DNA from: Clostridiaceae bacterium
GTDB lineage: Bacteria; Bacillota; Clostridia; Lachnospirales; Lachnospiraceae
Assembly (NCBI GenBank): GCA_902363735.1
Contig: CABJBA010000001.1
Location: 124,001-188,000, forward strand
DNA: 64,000 bases
Reading direction: 5' to 3'
Part shown: one piece after another, positions 37,758 through 46,807 of the stretch
Layout of the letters: each line of letters opens with the position of its first letter
Numbering within the stretch: the first letter of the stretch is position 1
Made by a program: the position numbers and the translations under genes
The notes under the pieces: generated by a model
The model's input: the letters and a program-made list of their open reading frames with translations, nothing else
Told to the model about the DNA's origin: nothing
Databases searched by the model: none

Positions 37758-38408
37758 CTAACTTCTTCTATAAGCACAGTCTGTTTTTGCACACACCTCG
37801 CAGCCCTTCACCTCACAGCGGTAAGGTTTTCCGCTGACTCCCATTACAGCAGTAACAGACTTGGAGGGAGCCATGAGAAGGCTGTCCGTCAGCATAATTC
37901 CCACCCTCTTAGGGGTTTCCAGCACTGAGGTAATGTCTCTCTGGCAATCCAGAGGAAAATCTCCGTAACCCGGACTGAACCTGGGTCTTAAATAAAGGCC
38001 CTTAGCTTCATGCTCCTGCTTTAAGAGTCTGTTTTCCTCATCACAGTATTCCTCAATCATAGCTGCCGCAGCGGCCTGCATAATCACAGCTTTGCTCATT
38101 TGAAGCTTTGTATACTTATGAAGCAGCACATCAACTCCAGCTCCTAAGGTTGCAGCAAATAAAATAACCTGCTCACAATCCTTTAAATTCTTGCTTAAAT
38201 TCCTGCTCTTTGTCTGAAATACAGTAAAATCAATTACATCCTCAGGAAGCAGCTGTAACGGATAGACCCTGCTGATGCTTTTAGGAAAGGCTGCGGCTGT
38301 AAGCTCCTTTAAACAATCCTCGATCAGAGCATTTACAGTTTCATCGCCTTCATTCCCCCCATATCCCAAATATCTCCGAATTTCCCTGCGACTGATTTCC
38401 ATTGGCAC
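37758..38408 (-). CDS. MetH reactivation-domain protein (AdoMet-binding)
   Basis: Stand-alone version of the MetH C-terminal reactivation domain, which binds AdoMet and restores oxidised cobalamin. The motif LYLRPRFSPGYGDFPLDCQ matches the RxxxGY-type AdoMet site of MetH, followed by KRVGIMLTDSLLMAPSKSV. It ends in a Cys-rich tail (GCEVCAKTDC) not found in E. coli MetH. It has 216 residues and directly precedes metH, so the two products should assemble a complete enzyme. Confidence 0.85.
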   Translation of the reverse strand: MPMEISRREIRRYLGYGGNEGDETVNALIEDCLKELTAAAFPKSISRVYPLQLLPEDVIDFTVFQTKSRNLSKNLKDCEQVILFAATLGAGVDVLLHKYTKLQMSKAVIMQAAAAAMIEEYCDEENRLLKQEHEAKGLYLRPRFSPGYGDFPLDCQRDITSVLETPKRVGIMLTDSLLMAPSKSVTAVMGVSGKPYRCEVKGCEVCAKTDCAYRRS

Positions 38409-38426
38409 TCCTCCCTGTCAGCTTTT

Positions 38427-38466
38427 AAAAATGAGACCGGACCCTTGAAAAGGAACCGGTCCCATT
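38427..38466 (-). terminator. Terminator or attenuator between metF and the MetH reactivation gene
   Basis: An 11-bp stem (38430-38440 with 38456-38466, one wobble) is followed on the minus strand by TTTTT. It may limit read-through from metF. I found no riboswitch features around it. Confidence 0.6.
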
Positions 38467-38475
38467 TGACATAAA

Positions 38476-39333
38476 TCACAGTATCTCAGAGAGGTTCTCC
38501 TTGATTTTTAAAGCAATATCCGGTTTATTCAGAGAATACACGTGAATGGCATTGACCCCGTTGGCAATGAGATCAATGATCTGCTCAGTTGCATAGGCAA
38601 TTCCCGCCTGCTTCATAGCCGCCGGGTTGTCTCCGAACCGGTCTAAAATCGCCTTAAACCTGGAAGGAAGATAGGTTCCTGAAAGCTGGCAGATCCTGGC
38701 AATCTGTTTTACGTTGGTTACAGGCATAATTCCTGCTACCACCGGAACTGCAACTCCCTTTTCCCGGATCCGGTACAAATAATTATATAATATATTGTTA
38801 TCAAAAAACATCTGGGTAGTGACAAAATCACATCCTGCCTCCACCTTCTGTTTTAAATATTCCATATCAACGGTCTTGCTTGCAGACTCCACATGTCCCT
38901 CCGGATAACAGGCTGCACCGATGCAGAAGTCTCCTGCTTCCTTAATATCCCGGATCAGTTCCGAAGCGTAGCGGTAATCCGTGGCAATGGGCCCTTCCTT
39001 GGGAATATCTCCTCTGAGGGCCAGTACATTTTCAATTCCCGCTTCTTTTAATTCTCCAAGGACCTGACGGACCTTTTCCTTTGTAGAAGACACACAGGTC
39101 AAATGAGCAAGAGCAGTCACGTTATAATTGTGATAAACACCTGAGGCGATATCCACGGTATAATGGCTGGTTCCTCCTCCTGCTCCGTATGTAACGCTCA
39201 TAAACGCCGGATTCAGCTTTGCAATCTCCGATGCCGCCTGCTCTACGGAATCGTACTTATCCTCTGTTTTTGGAGGAAATATTTCAAAAGACAAGGTTGG
39301 CTTTCCCTGCTCTAATATTTCTTTTATCTTCAT
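38476..39333 (-). CDS. metF: Methylenetetrahydrofolate reductase
   Basis: Reduces 5,10-methylene-THF to 5-methyl-THF, the methyl donor for MetH. The 285-residue TIM barrel has LSFEIFPPKTE near residues 14-24, MSVTYGAGGGTS, NVLALRGDIPKEGP and FVTTQMFFDN, all characteristic of MetF. The ATG follows AGGAGA. Adjacency to metH and its reactivator makes a methionine synthesis module; the upstream neighbour is an unknown membrane protein only 36 bp away. Confidence 0.95.
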   Translation of the reverse strand: MKIKEILEQGKPTLSFEIFPPKTEDKYDSVEQAASEIAKLNPAFMSVTYGAGGGTSHYTVDIASGVYHNYNVTALAHLTCVSSTKEKVRQVLGELKEAGIENVLALRGDIPKEGPIATDYRYASELIRDIKEAGDFCIGAACYPEGHVESASKTVDMEYLKQKVEAGCDFVTTQMFFDNNILYNYLYRIREKGVAVPVVAGIMPVTNVKQIARICQLSGTYLPSRFKAILDRFGDNPAAMKQAGIAYATEQIIDLIANGVNAIHVYSLNKPDIALKIKENLSEIL

Positions 39334-39369
39334 TCTGTCTGTCTCCTATTCCTTGCTGCATTTAATTTC

Positions 39370-40350
39370 TTACGCTTCACGATCCTCTATTTCTCTGGGA
39401 GCACCGCACTGCACAATGATCGACACCCCGTCCTCCTCCTGGTAAATGCTGATATAAAACAGCCCTTCCAGAACATAGCTTTCGCCGTTTACTGCAAAGT
39501 CCGCTCTGGCCTTTTCCATAATAGCAGAAACACTGCTTTCCTCCTCCGGAATTAGAGCCAAAGACTCCACAACTCTTAAAAATTCCTCCAGAAAAGCAAA
39601 AGAGGCTTCCTGACTTTTAAGAAATGACGAATAATCATGAAGTTCTCCTGTAGCTGTATCATAATCCAGATCCGCATACTGGTACATATAGCTGCCATCG
39701 CCTGCTTCTTCTTTTTCCGGAAATTCTTCCTCAAAATAAAAACTTTCCAGCGTCTGATAATAAGTGACAACACCTGTATCTTCTTCAGAGCCGTAGTTGT
39801 CTGAATAAACCTCTTCCCGTCTCACCTGATATTCAAAGTAGGATTCGACAAAAAATCGGTTCATAGAATCAGCAGCCTCTTTACCGCTTACAGGAAAATG
39901 CTCAAATCCTGTACATGGTATCCCGGCGGACTTCACATCTTCTTCCTCAAAGTCCATATATCCGGAATCATCATAAAAATTTTCCTGAAAACTGATTTCC
40001 CTGTCATCATTCAGATTTCTCATATGAGGGGAAAGCAGGAAGGCAATACTAAACAGGAACACAAGGAGCGCAAGAATAATCACCACCACGACTCCTGCAT
40101 ATGCCTGATTATTTCCAGTTTTCCCTGTGGCTGAAGGTATGACCGGCCCTGGTGCAAAAGACGGTATAGGTTTTATAACAGGCTCCTGCACTTCAGTTCT
40201 CCGTGGAGCGCCTGCCCCGGCGGGACGCATTTCATTCAGATAATACTCGGCATTCCACACCAGCGGCTGCCGCACCATCCGCCTGCACCGCTTGCAGTAA
40301 TTGGTTTCAGCCAACGGAGCATCACATACAGGACAAATCTTTTTCACCAT
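39370..40350 (-). CDS. Zinc-ribbon membrane protein of unknown function
   Basis: I do not recognise this family. The N-terminus has a four-cysteine zinc ribbon (CPVCDAPLAETNYCKRC). A Pro-rich stretch follows, then one membrane helix near residues 86-108, and then about 215 mostly acidic residues that should lie outside the cell, with many Tyr, Glu and Asp. This plan (cytoplasmic ribbon, one helix, extracellular domain) is common among unassigned Firmicutes proteins. It has 326 residues, GGGGG before the ATG, and lies 14 bp after the small gene at 40365 and 36 bp before metF. Confidence 0.75.
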   Translation of the reverse strand: MVKKICPVCDAPLAETNYCKRCRRMVRQPLVWNAEYYLNEMRPAGAGAPRRTEVQEPVIKPIPSFAPGPVIPSATGKTGNNQAYAGVVVVIILALLVFLFSIAFLLSPHMRNLNDDREISFQENFYDDSGYMDFEEEDVKSAGIPCTGFEHFPVSGKEAADSMNRFFVESYFEYQVRREEVYSDNYGSEEDTGVVTYYQTLESFYFEEEFPEKEEAGDGSYMYQYADLDYDTATGELHDYSSFLKSQEASFAFLEEFLRVVESLALIPEEESSVSAIMEKARADFAVNGESYVLEGLFYISIYQEEDGVSIIVQCGAPREIEDREA

Positions 40351-40364
40351 GGAAACATCCCCCT

Positions 40365-40691
40365 TTATCCCAACACCAGATAGGCCACAGCAATTTCATC
40401 ATCTTCACGAAATCCCTGGGCGCAGACCTGGATGTCGTAAACGTACTTTTCATCAAGCCCGGTCTTGGAAACAATATCTTCAATGCTGTTCCCCTTCTGA
40501 GCCAGATCCAGCACCTGACGGACATCTGAAATGGTCTTTTTCAGTAAATCATCAGAGGGGCCACCTGTATCCAGCCCTTCCTCTCTGACCTCTGATTCAG
40601 AAATAAAATCTTCTAAAGACAAATTCTTTTTTTCTTCACTTCCGCTGTAGTATCCTTCGGACAGTTCCCAGTCGGTTTCCTCCTTAAACAT
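40365..40691 (-). CDS. Small cytoplasmic protein of unknown function with a helix-turn-helix-like C-terminal half
   Basis: The 108-residue product is acidic at the N-terminus. Its C-terminal half (about residues 55-90, VRQVLDLAQKGNSIEDIVSKTG and following) has the spacing of a helix-turn-helix of resolvase or sigma-region-4 type, but I cannot place it in a family. The ATG has a strong AAAGGAG site that begins immediately after the T-run of the ftsZ terminator, leaving no room for a promoter. It should therefore depend on read-through or a promoter inside ftsZ. Confidence 0.7.
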   Translation of the reverse strand: MFKEETDWELSEGYYSGSEEKKNLSLEDFISESEVREEGLDTGGPSDDLLKKTISDVRQVLDLAQKGNSIEDIVSKTGLDEKYVYDIQVCAQGFREDDEIAVAYLVLG

Positions 40692-40708
40692 GGTCTGTCA
40701 CTCCTTTC

Positions 40709-40738
40709 AAAAACAGGCAGGTTCCCGCGAACCTGCCT
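40709..40738 (-). terminator. Intrinsic terminator after ftsZ
   Basis: Perfect 10-bp arms (40715-40724 with 40729-40738) with loop CCGC are followed on the minus strand by TGTTTTTG. The start codon of the next gene lies only about 18 bases past the T-run, which suggests an attenuator role. Confidence 0.85.
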
Positions 40739-40760
40739 CATTATTTATTCGGTGTACTTA

Positions 40761-42092
40761 TTATCTCTTATTTCTCAAAAAATCCGGAATATTGATCTGT
40801 ACTTCTTTATTTACTGTAGGACGGTAAGGCTGACCGGCTGGCTGTCCAGTGCCCTGTCCGCTGTTTTGTCCCTGATAACCCGGTCTTGTGTAACCGCCCT
40901 GAGCTCCGTAATTGGGATTCTGGCCGCTGTAGCCGCCATTGTTATTTGGTGTATTTGTATTATACGGCGGATTGGAATAATTAGCATTTCCATAACCCGG
41001 ATTATAGTTCTGATTGTACTGAGGAGCTGCCGCTGTAGCTGCTGCCTCCTGATTTACGGCCTGGTTAGGAACCGCTTTAGGCTGTTTATAGTTAGGATTG
41101 GAAAAATTAGTCATCACTCTGGACACCGGAGTTTCTGCCTGCTTGTCCTCCAGGCCGGTAGCAATGACAGTAATGCTGGCTTCGTCATGAGCATTCTCAT
41201 CATACATGGCACCAAAGATAATGTTAGCATTATCTCCTGCCATCTCCTGAACATAGCTGGCGGCTTCGTTGGCTTCAATCAGACTGATATCGCCGGAAAT
41301 GTTTATGATTACATGGGATGCTCCTTCAATGGTAGTTTCCAGCAAAGGACTTGAAACGGCCTGTTTCACTGCTTCCAGCGCTTTTTCATCGCCTTTCGCT
41401 CTTCCGATTCCGATATGGGCAATTCCCTTATCTGTCATGACGGTCTGAACATCGGCAAAATCCAGGTTAATGAGGCCGGGAACATTGATTAAATCCGTAA
41501 TTCCCTGAACAGCCTGCTGAAGAACTTCATCGGCCTTCTTTAAAGCGTCAGGCATAGTGGTGCGCCTGTCTACGATTTCCAGCAAACGGTCATTGGGGAT
41601 AACAATTAAGGTGTCCACATTCTCTTTCAAACGCTCAATACCTGCATTGGCATTGCTCATACGGGTTTTTGCTTCAAAACGGAAAGGCTTTGTCACAACG
41701 CCTACAGTCAGGATTCCCATATCCTTTGCAATCTTTGCCACAACAGGAGCCGCACCAGTACCGGTACCGCCTCCCATGCCGCAGGTAACAAAAACCATAT
41801 CCGCACCCTTCATGGTTTGAGCAAGATCATCCGCATTCTCTTCCGCTGCCTTTTCTCCGATTTCCGGTTTGGCGCCTGCACCAAGTCCTTTTGTCAGTTT
41901 TTCTCCAATCTGCATAGCAGTAGGAGCCTTGCAAAACTGCAACGCCTGCTTGTCCGTATTGATTCCAAGAAATTCCACACCAGCTATATTCTCATCTATC
42001 ATGCGGTTGACCGCATTGTTTCCGGCACCACCCACACCGATCACCAGAATCCTCGCGGCATTATCCGCCTCATTTATCTTAATCTCCAACAA
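40761..42092 (-). CDS. ftsZ: Cell division GTPase FtsZ
   Basis: Tubulin-like protein that forms the division ring. The GTP-binding loop GGGTGTG is at residues 107-113, NNAVNRM is in the N-terminal part, and the T7 loop reads LINLDFADV. The conserved C-terminal peptide is [11 protein letters not shown]. The linker between core and peptide (about 320-426) is low complexity, rich in Asn, Gly, Gln, Tyr and Pro. The start is a TTG nine bases after AAAGGAGG. It has 443 residues, its own promoter and a terminator. No ftsA is present upstream. Confidence 0.97.
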   Translation of the reverse strand: MLEIKINEADNAARILVIGVGGAGNNAVNRMIDENIAGVEFLGINTDKQALQFCKAPTAMQIGEKLTKGLGAGAKPEIGEKAAEENADDLAQTMKGADMVFVTCGMGGGTGTGAAPVVAKIAKDMGILTVGVVTKPFRFEAKTRMSNANAGIERLKENVDTLIVIPNDRLLEIVDRRTTMPDALKKADEVLQQAVQGITDLINVPGLINLDFADVQTVMTDKGIAHIGIGRAKGDEKALEAVKQAVSSPLLETTIEGASHVIINISGDISLIEANEAASYVQEMAGDNANIIFGAMYDENAHDEASITVIATGLEDKQAETPVSRVMTNFSNPNYKQPKAVPNQAVNQEAAATAAAPQYNQNYNPGYGNANYSNPPYNTNTPNNNGGYSGQNPNYGAQGGYTRPGYQGQNSGQGTGQPAGQPYRPTVNKEVQINIPDFLRNKR

Positions 42093-42143
42093 GATTATAT
42101 CCTCCTTTAACCATAAACAGCTTACTATATAAACCTATCTAAT

Positions 42144-42172
42144 ATAATATTTGATTTTCCCAAAAATATCAA
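42144..42172 (-). promoter_or_regulatory. Probable promoter of ftsZ
   Basis: TTGATA and TATTAT are separated by 17 bases on the minus strand, in the 118-bp gap after ftsQ. Confidence 0.7.
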
Positions 42173-42210
42173 CCATTTTTTTTATTAAATTCCAAGCAAA
42201 ATATGTAAAT

Positions 42211-42939
42211 TCATGAATCCTTCACAAACCGATAAGAAGTGACTGTTTCCGCCTCGTTATAAGTATCCAGATAAAGAGTTCCCGACAACCCATCCAAAAC
42301 AGGCAATTGATCCTTCAGTTCTGAAATCTTTCCATTCATCTGGTCATTACTTCCCAGAATAACACGGATCTGCCCGATGGCCAGACTAGCCTTGCCGTGG
42401 GAGTCGTAGCGGACCTCATCCACAGTGATCTCATGGGTAGAAAGCATCTGGGTCAGGGTGAGAATTTCATCAAAAACCCGGTCGTCTTCCACCGGAAGGG
42501 GCTGGTGGAGGGCAATGTGCCCGAATTCCAGCCCTGCAATCCACGGAATACCCTCCAGACGCGCACTGTAGCTTTCCACCACAATCCCATCTTTATCAAA
42601 ATACAGATAGCTGCCCATATAGGAAACATAGCCCACTACCGATTTTTCATAGACAATTACTTCCACCTGAAAGGGGCTTGTGAACACGATTTTATAATCC
42701 TCTACAAAGGGAATTTGTTCGTGTTCCTCAAACCGGTCCCGGTAAAAGCATACAGCCGCATTTCGGCTCCATCTATCCTGAAACAGAAGGCTCTCAATCT
42801 GCTCTGCCGTGTATTTTCGGTTTCCGGTCACCTTAATTTCCTTAATCTGCAGGAAAAAAAACAAGATAGCTCCTAAAAGGAGCACCGATACCGCTATCAT
42901 TAATTTTACTTTTGTTCTGCCTTTTTTTATATCTTTCAT
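42211..42939 (-). CDS. ftsQ: Cell division protein FtsQ/DivIB
   Basis: Bitopic membrane protein of the divisome that partners FtsL. A short basic cytoplasmic tail (KDIKKGRTKVK) precedes one membrane helix (about residues 13-30), then a POTRA domain starting IKEIKVTGNRKYTAEQI and a beta domain. The start is the ATG at 42939, which overlaps the murA stop (ATGA) and has GAGG six bases upstream; a longer frame from 42984 runs inside murA and is rejected. It has 242 residues. Confidence 0.88.
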   Translation of the reverse strand: MKDIKKGRTKVKLMIAVSVLLLGAILFFFLQIKEIKVTGNRKYTAEQIESLLFQDRWSRNAAVCFYRDRFEEHEQIPFVEDYKIVFTSPFQVEVIVYEKSVVGYVSYMGSYLYFDKDGIVVESYSARLEGIPWIAGLEFGHIALHQPLPVEDDRVFDEILTLTQMLSTHEITVDEVRYDSHGKASLAIGQIRVILGSNDQMNGKISELKDQLPVLDGLSGTLYLDTYNEAETVTSYRFVKDS

Positions 42940-44186
42940 TCCATTCCTCTGATTGCTGCCCCAAGACTGGTCAAATCCCGACAAATATCTTCATATCCCC
43001 GCTCAATATGATGGCATTCGTAAATTTCTGTCATTCCTTCGCTGGCCAGACCTGCCACCACAAGAGCCGCTCCTCCCCTTAAATCAGTGGCTGTCACGGA
43101 ATTCCCTCTTAAGATATGCTGTCCATGGATAACAGCCTTTTTATCTTTTATTTTGATGTCAGCCCCAAGCCGTCTCAATTCCTCTGCCGTCTTAAACCTT
43201 CCTTCAAAAATATTCTCTGAAATACGGCTGGTTCCTTTGGAAACAGCCATAACTGACATAAGCTGTGACTGGAGATCTGTAGGAAATCCAGGATAAGGCT
43301 CTGTCACCACATCGAAGCCGTCAGGCCGTCCCATCATGGATACCTCCAGACGATTTTCATACTCCCTGATTTCGGCACCCATTTTTTCAGAAACCCGAAG
43401 AGCTGATCTTAAGTCCTCAGGCAGAACCCCCTTCATTGCAATGCTTCCTTGTGCCGCCATCACAGCAGCTAAGTAGGTTCCGGCCACAATACGGTCCCCT
43501 GCCACCGTAAATTCAGAATCATAAAGCTGCTTTATCCCTGTAACCGCCAGCCTGGAGGTTCCGGCCCCGTGGATTCTGGCTCCCATATTGTTTAAGAAAC
43601 AGCACAGCGACTTAATCTCCGGCTCCTTTGCCGCACCATGGATTACAGTAACTCCTTCTGCATACACCGCGGCCATCAGGGCATTTTCCGTGGCTCCGAC
43701 GCTGGGGAATGGAAAGTAAATATCAGCACCTTTAAGCTTTTTTGCCGAAACAATCAGCTTATCCTCTTTTTCTTTAACTCCTGCTCCCAGAGCACGAAAG
43801 GTCATCAGATGCAGGTCAATAGGCCTCTCTCCTATGGAACAGCCGCCAGGAAAACTGGTGACCACAGTGCCCGTTCTTCCAAGGAGGGGACCGGACAAAA
43901 TGATAGAGGCTCTCATGCTTTTTATATACTCCTCAGGAATCTCCGACTCAGATACGGAGGAACCGTCAATAGTCAGCCTATGGCCATCAAGACTGCAACT
44001 GCATCCAATTTTCTTAAGTATCCCCAGCATACAGAACACATCCTGTATCCTGGGGACGTTATGGATCACTGTCGTACCTTTGTGAAGAACCGCTGCCGCC
44101 ATCATAGGCAATACCGCATTTTTGGAACCCTGAATTTTTATCTCACCTTCTAAAGACCGTAACCCATGGACCTGTATGATAGACAA
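42936..44186 (-). CDS. murA: UDP-N-acetylglucosamine 1-carboxyvinyltransferase
   Basis: First committed step of peptidoglycan precursor synthesis; the target of fosfomycin. The product opens with VHGLRSLEGEIKIQGSKNAV. The reactive cysteine is Cys116 in FPGGCSIGERPIDLH, so it keeps the fosfomycin-sensitive residue. Other EPT-family segments are RASIILSGPLLGR and TEPYPGFPTDLQSQ. The start is TTG after GGGAGGT. It has 416 residues and overlaps ftsQ by four bases. Confidence 0.96.
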   Translation of the reverse strand: MSIIQVHGLRSLEGEIKIQGSKNAVLPMMAAAVLHKGTTVIHNVPRIQDVFCMLGILKKIGCSCSLDGHRLTIDGSSVSESEIPEEYIKSMRASIILSGPLLGRTGTVVTSFPGGCSIGERPIDLHLMTFRALGAGVKEKEDKLIVSAKKLKGADIYFPFPSVGATENALMAAVYAEGVTVIHGAAKEPEIKSLCCFLNNMGARIHGAGTSRLAVTGIKQLYDSEFTVAGDRIVAGTYLAAVMAAQGSIAMKGVLPEDLRSALRVSEKMGAEIREYENRLEVSMMGRPDGFDVVTEPYPGFPTDLQSQLMSVMAVSKGTSRISENIFEGRFKTAEELRRLGADIKIKDKKAVIHGQHILRGNSVTATDLRGGAALVVAGLASEGMTEIYECHHIERGYEDICRDLTSLGAAIRGME

Positions 44187-44254
44187 TCCGCTACCTCCCG
44201 TGGCTTCTTATATACTATCCTATGTAAAAAGCGAGAGAATGGTTTCATATCTCA

Positions 44255-45406
44255 TTAAACTTCCAGACGTATCTGGTTTGAAACTCCCAAGACCATACCG
44301 ATTTCCGCCATGAGGAAAAGCACTGAAGTTCCTCCATAGCTGATAAAAGGAAGGGTGATTCCCGTATTGGGTATCGTGTTGGTAACTACGGCTATGTTTA
44401 AAATGACCTGTATAGCAATATGGCCCATGACTCCCACAACCAAAAGTGAGCCCATCAGATCCGGTGCATTGTCTGCAATAAGCATGAAACGGTAAATCAT
44501 GAAAAGAAAGATGAGGATGACGGAAACCGCTCCGAACAATCCGAGTTCTTCACAAATAATAGAAAAAATCATATCATTTTGTGCTTCCGGAACAAATCCC
44601 ATCTTTTGAATGCTCTCTCCCAGTCCCCTTCCCACCAACCCCCCGGAGCCGATGGCATAAAGGCCCTGAAGAACCTGAAAGCCTCCGGTGGAAGGGTATG
44701 CTTCCGGTTCCTGCCACACCAAAATACGGCTTAACTGATAGTCGTGGAGAAGGTTGATCTTTACCAAAAACTCAGCAATGGGTCCGGCAAAAGCCAGAAT
44801 GGTCACGGCAAAAAAACCGCAGGCAAAAAATGGCCATTTCTTTTTACATGCTACAAACAGCATGACAAAAGCAATTCCAACAATGATAATACCGGAGCTT
44901 AAGTTATTTGCAGCCACAATTCCCGCAATGGGGACAGTGGCAAGGAGCACGGAAAGTACACCCTTTCTCGTATTGATGTTTCTACCCATCTGAACGATCA
45001 TAGCTGCCAGCATAACGATAAGGGCTATTTTTACAAATTCCGTAGGCTGAAAGGAGAGGCTTCCCACACCCAGCCATCTTTTTTTGCCGTTTCGCTCCTG
45101 TCCTACAATGGATACGGCAATCATGAGAACGTAAGAAAGAACATATGCCAGCAGGGAGAATTTGGCGTACCAATGATAATCCAACTTAGATATGACAACC
45201 ATGGCAATAAAGCCGCCCAGGGCAATCATGGCCTGCCTCTCCATGAAATAAGCGGCATTATCGAATTTCATCTGGGCTGCATAGGAACTGGCACTGTATA
45301 TCATGACCAGTCCAAAAACAGTCAGGAATATAACGGTAAACAAGAGGCTGTAATCATAAAAACGGCGGGGTTTATTTTTTTTCTTCACCGGCCTTCTTTC
45401 TGCCAT
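44255..45406 (-). CDS. ftsW: Peptidoglycan glycosyltransferase FtsW (SEDS family)
   Basis: Polymerises septal glycan strands together with a class B penicillin-binding protein. About ten membrane helices are visible. SEDS hallmarks are GRGLGESIQKMGFVPEAQND with the catalytic-loop region and TGITLPFISYGGTS near the end. The start is the ATG at 45406 (MAERRPVKKKN), which follows AAGGAGGAG; the frame open from 45436 includes this site in coding and is rejected. It has 383 residues. Its place inside the cluster favours FtsW over RodA or SpoVE, which cannot be fully excluded. Confidence 0.9.
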   Translation of the reverse strand: MAERRPVKKKNKPRRFYDYSLLFTVIFLTVFGLVMIYSASSYAAQMKFDNAAYFMERQAMIALGGFIAMVVISKLDYHWYAKFSLLAYVLSYVLMIAVSIVGQERNGKKRWLGVGSLSFQPTEFVKIALIVMLAAMIVQMGRNINTRKGVLSVLLATVPIAGIVAANNLSSGIIIVGIAFVMLFVACKKKWPFFACGFFAVTILAFAGPIAEFLVKINLLHDYQLSRILVWQEPEAYPSTGGFQVLQGLYAIGSGGLVGRGLGESIQKMGFVPEAQNDMIFSIICEELGLFGAVSVILIFLFMIYRFMLIADNAPDLMGSLLVVGVMGHIAIQVILNIAVVTNTIPNTGITLPFISYGGTSVLFLMAEIGMVLGVSNQIRLEV

Positions 45407-45451
45407 GTCACTCCTCCTTGCCATCTTCAATTTCATTCATCCAATCCGCTT

Positions 45452-46798
45452 CTACAGCGCCCGGACGCACTTCTTAAATATTTCGCCCCTCTGTTCATAA
45501 TCTTTAAACATTCCCCAACTTGCACATGCCGGAGATAACAGCACATATTCGCCCATATTGGCATAAGAAGCACATACTCTTACAGCCTCCTCCATATCCT
45601 CTGCATACATCACATTGTCAAAGCCATGTCTGGCCGCACATTCTGCGATTTTCTCCCTGGTCTGCCCCAACAACACCATGTACCTGACTTTACCCTCAAA
45701 GGACTCAATCCAGGAATCATATTCAGAATTTTTATCATACCCTCCCGCAATGAGGAGAGTCGGACCGGGCATGGCCTTTATAGCCTGGATAGCCGCATCC
45801 GGATTGGTTCCCTTGGAGTCATTGTAATACTTGACACCTGCCTTTTCTCCAACAAACTCAATTCTATGCTCTACAGCCTTAAATTCACATACAGTCTTTT
45901 GAATCACTTCTAAGGGAACTCCCATTTCCGCCGATATGGCAACGGCAGCCATAACATTCTCATAGTTGTGGCGGCCAAGAAGCTGAAGGTTATGAATATT
46001 TACAATTTCTGTCCGTTCTCCTCCATGGTTTCGGATAATTAAATCGCCATCCATGAAGTACCCTTCTTCCAGAAATCCGGTGCTGCTGAAAAATACAGTT
46101 CTGGGCTTTAAATTCTTTCCAAATTCCCGTAAAACAGGATCATCATAATTTAAAATACAGGAATCCTGTTCTCTTTGGTTTGAGGCAATGCCTTCTTTCA
46201 CTTTTATGTAATTTTCCATTGTTTTATGACGATCCAGATGATCCGGGGTAATATTTAAGATAGCGCTGACATCAGGCCGGAAGTCTGTAACAGTCTCCAG
46301 CTGAAAGCTGCTGATCTCCGCTACGGTCACTGATTCGTCCATCGTCTTTAAGGCTTCTTCTGTATAAGGAATTCCTATATTGCCTACCACAAACACCTGA
46401 TTATAATAAGCCTTCATGACGGCCCCGGTCAGGGCCGTGGTCGTGGTCTTCCCATTCGTCCCCGTAATTGCTGCCAGCTTTCCCTTTGCATAGTGAAAAG
46501 CAAGCTGGATCTCACTCCAGACAGGAATATCCGCTTCTTTTAAAACAGAGACAAAAGGAGCCTCCAAAGAAATTCCAGGGCTGATGACACAGAGCCCTAC
46601 TTCCTTTATGTCCTCTTTTTTAAGTTCTCCAAGTAAAATTTCAATCGTTCCTTCTCCCTCAAACCGGCTGCCCAGGGTATCCCGATCCAGGGCTGCATTT
46701 CCATCATAAAGAATCACTTCATTTCCGGTTTTAAGAATGAGCTTTGAGGCGGCTATGCCGCTTTTTCCACTTCCTGCAACTAATATTTTCTGAGCCAT
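45452..46798 (-). CDS. murD: UDP-N-acetylmuramoylalanine-D-glutamate ligase
   Basis: Adds D-glutamate to UDP-MurNAc-L-Ala. The ATP-binding motif is ITGTNGKTTTTAL near residues 112-124. Mur-ligase segments NITPDHLDRHKTMENY, HNYENVMAAVAI, VEHRIEFVGEKAGVKYYNDS and LLSPACASWGMF follow in order. It has 448 residues and lies 9 bp after mraY. The murC, E, F and G genes are absent from this cluster and must be elsewhere. Confidence 0.96.
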   Translation of the reverse strand: MAQKILVAGSGKSGIAASKLILKTGNEVILYDGNAALDRDTLGSRFEGEGTIEILLGELKKEDIKEVGLCVISPGISLEAPFVSVLKEADIPVWSEIQLAFHYAKGKLAAITGTNGKTTTTALTGAVMKAYYNQVFVVGNIGIPYTEEALKTMDESVTVAEISSFQLETVTDFRPDVSAILNITPDHLDRHKTMENYIKVKEGIASNQREQDSCILNYDDPVLREFGKNLKPRTVFFSSTGFLEEGYFMDGDLIIRNHGGERTEIVNIHNLQLLGRHNYENVMAAVAISAEMGVPLEVIQKTVCEFKAVEHRIEFVGEKAGVKYYNDSKGTNPDAAIQAIKAMPGPTLLIAGGYDKNSEYDSWIESFEGKVRYMVLLGQTREKIAECAARHGFDNVMYAEDMEEAVRVCASYANMGEYVLLSPACASWGMFKDYEQRGEIFKKCVRAL

Positions 46799-46807
46799 AA
46801 TTCTCTC

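Noticed and set aside
38409..39369. SAM or cobalamin riboswitch controlling metF/metH
   Set aside because: The gaps around metF and the reactivation gene are only tens of bases long and contain just a terminator-like stem.
40752..41354. A 200-codon hydrophobic plus-strand frame opposite ftsZ
   Set aside because: It is produced by the repetitive Asn/Gly/Tyr codons of the FtsZ linker read backwards, not by a real membrane protein.
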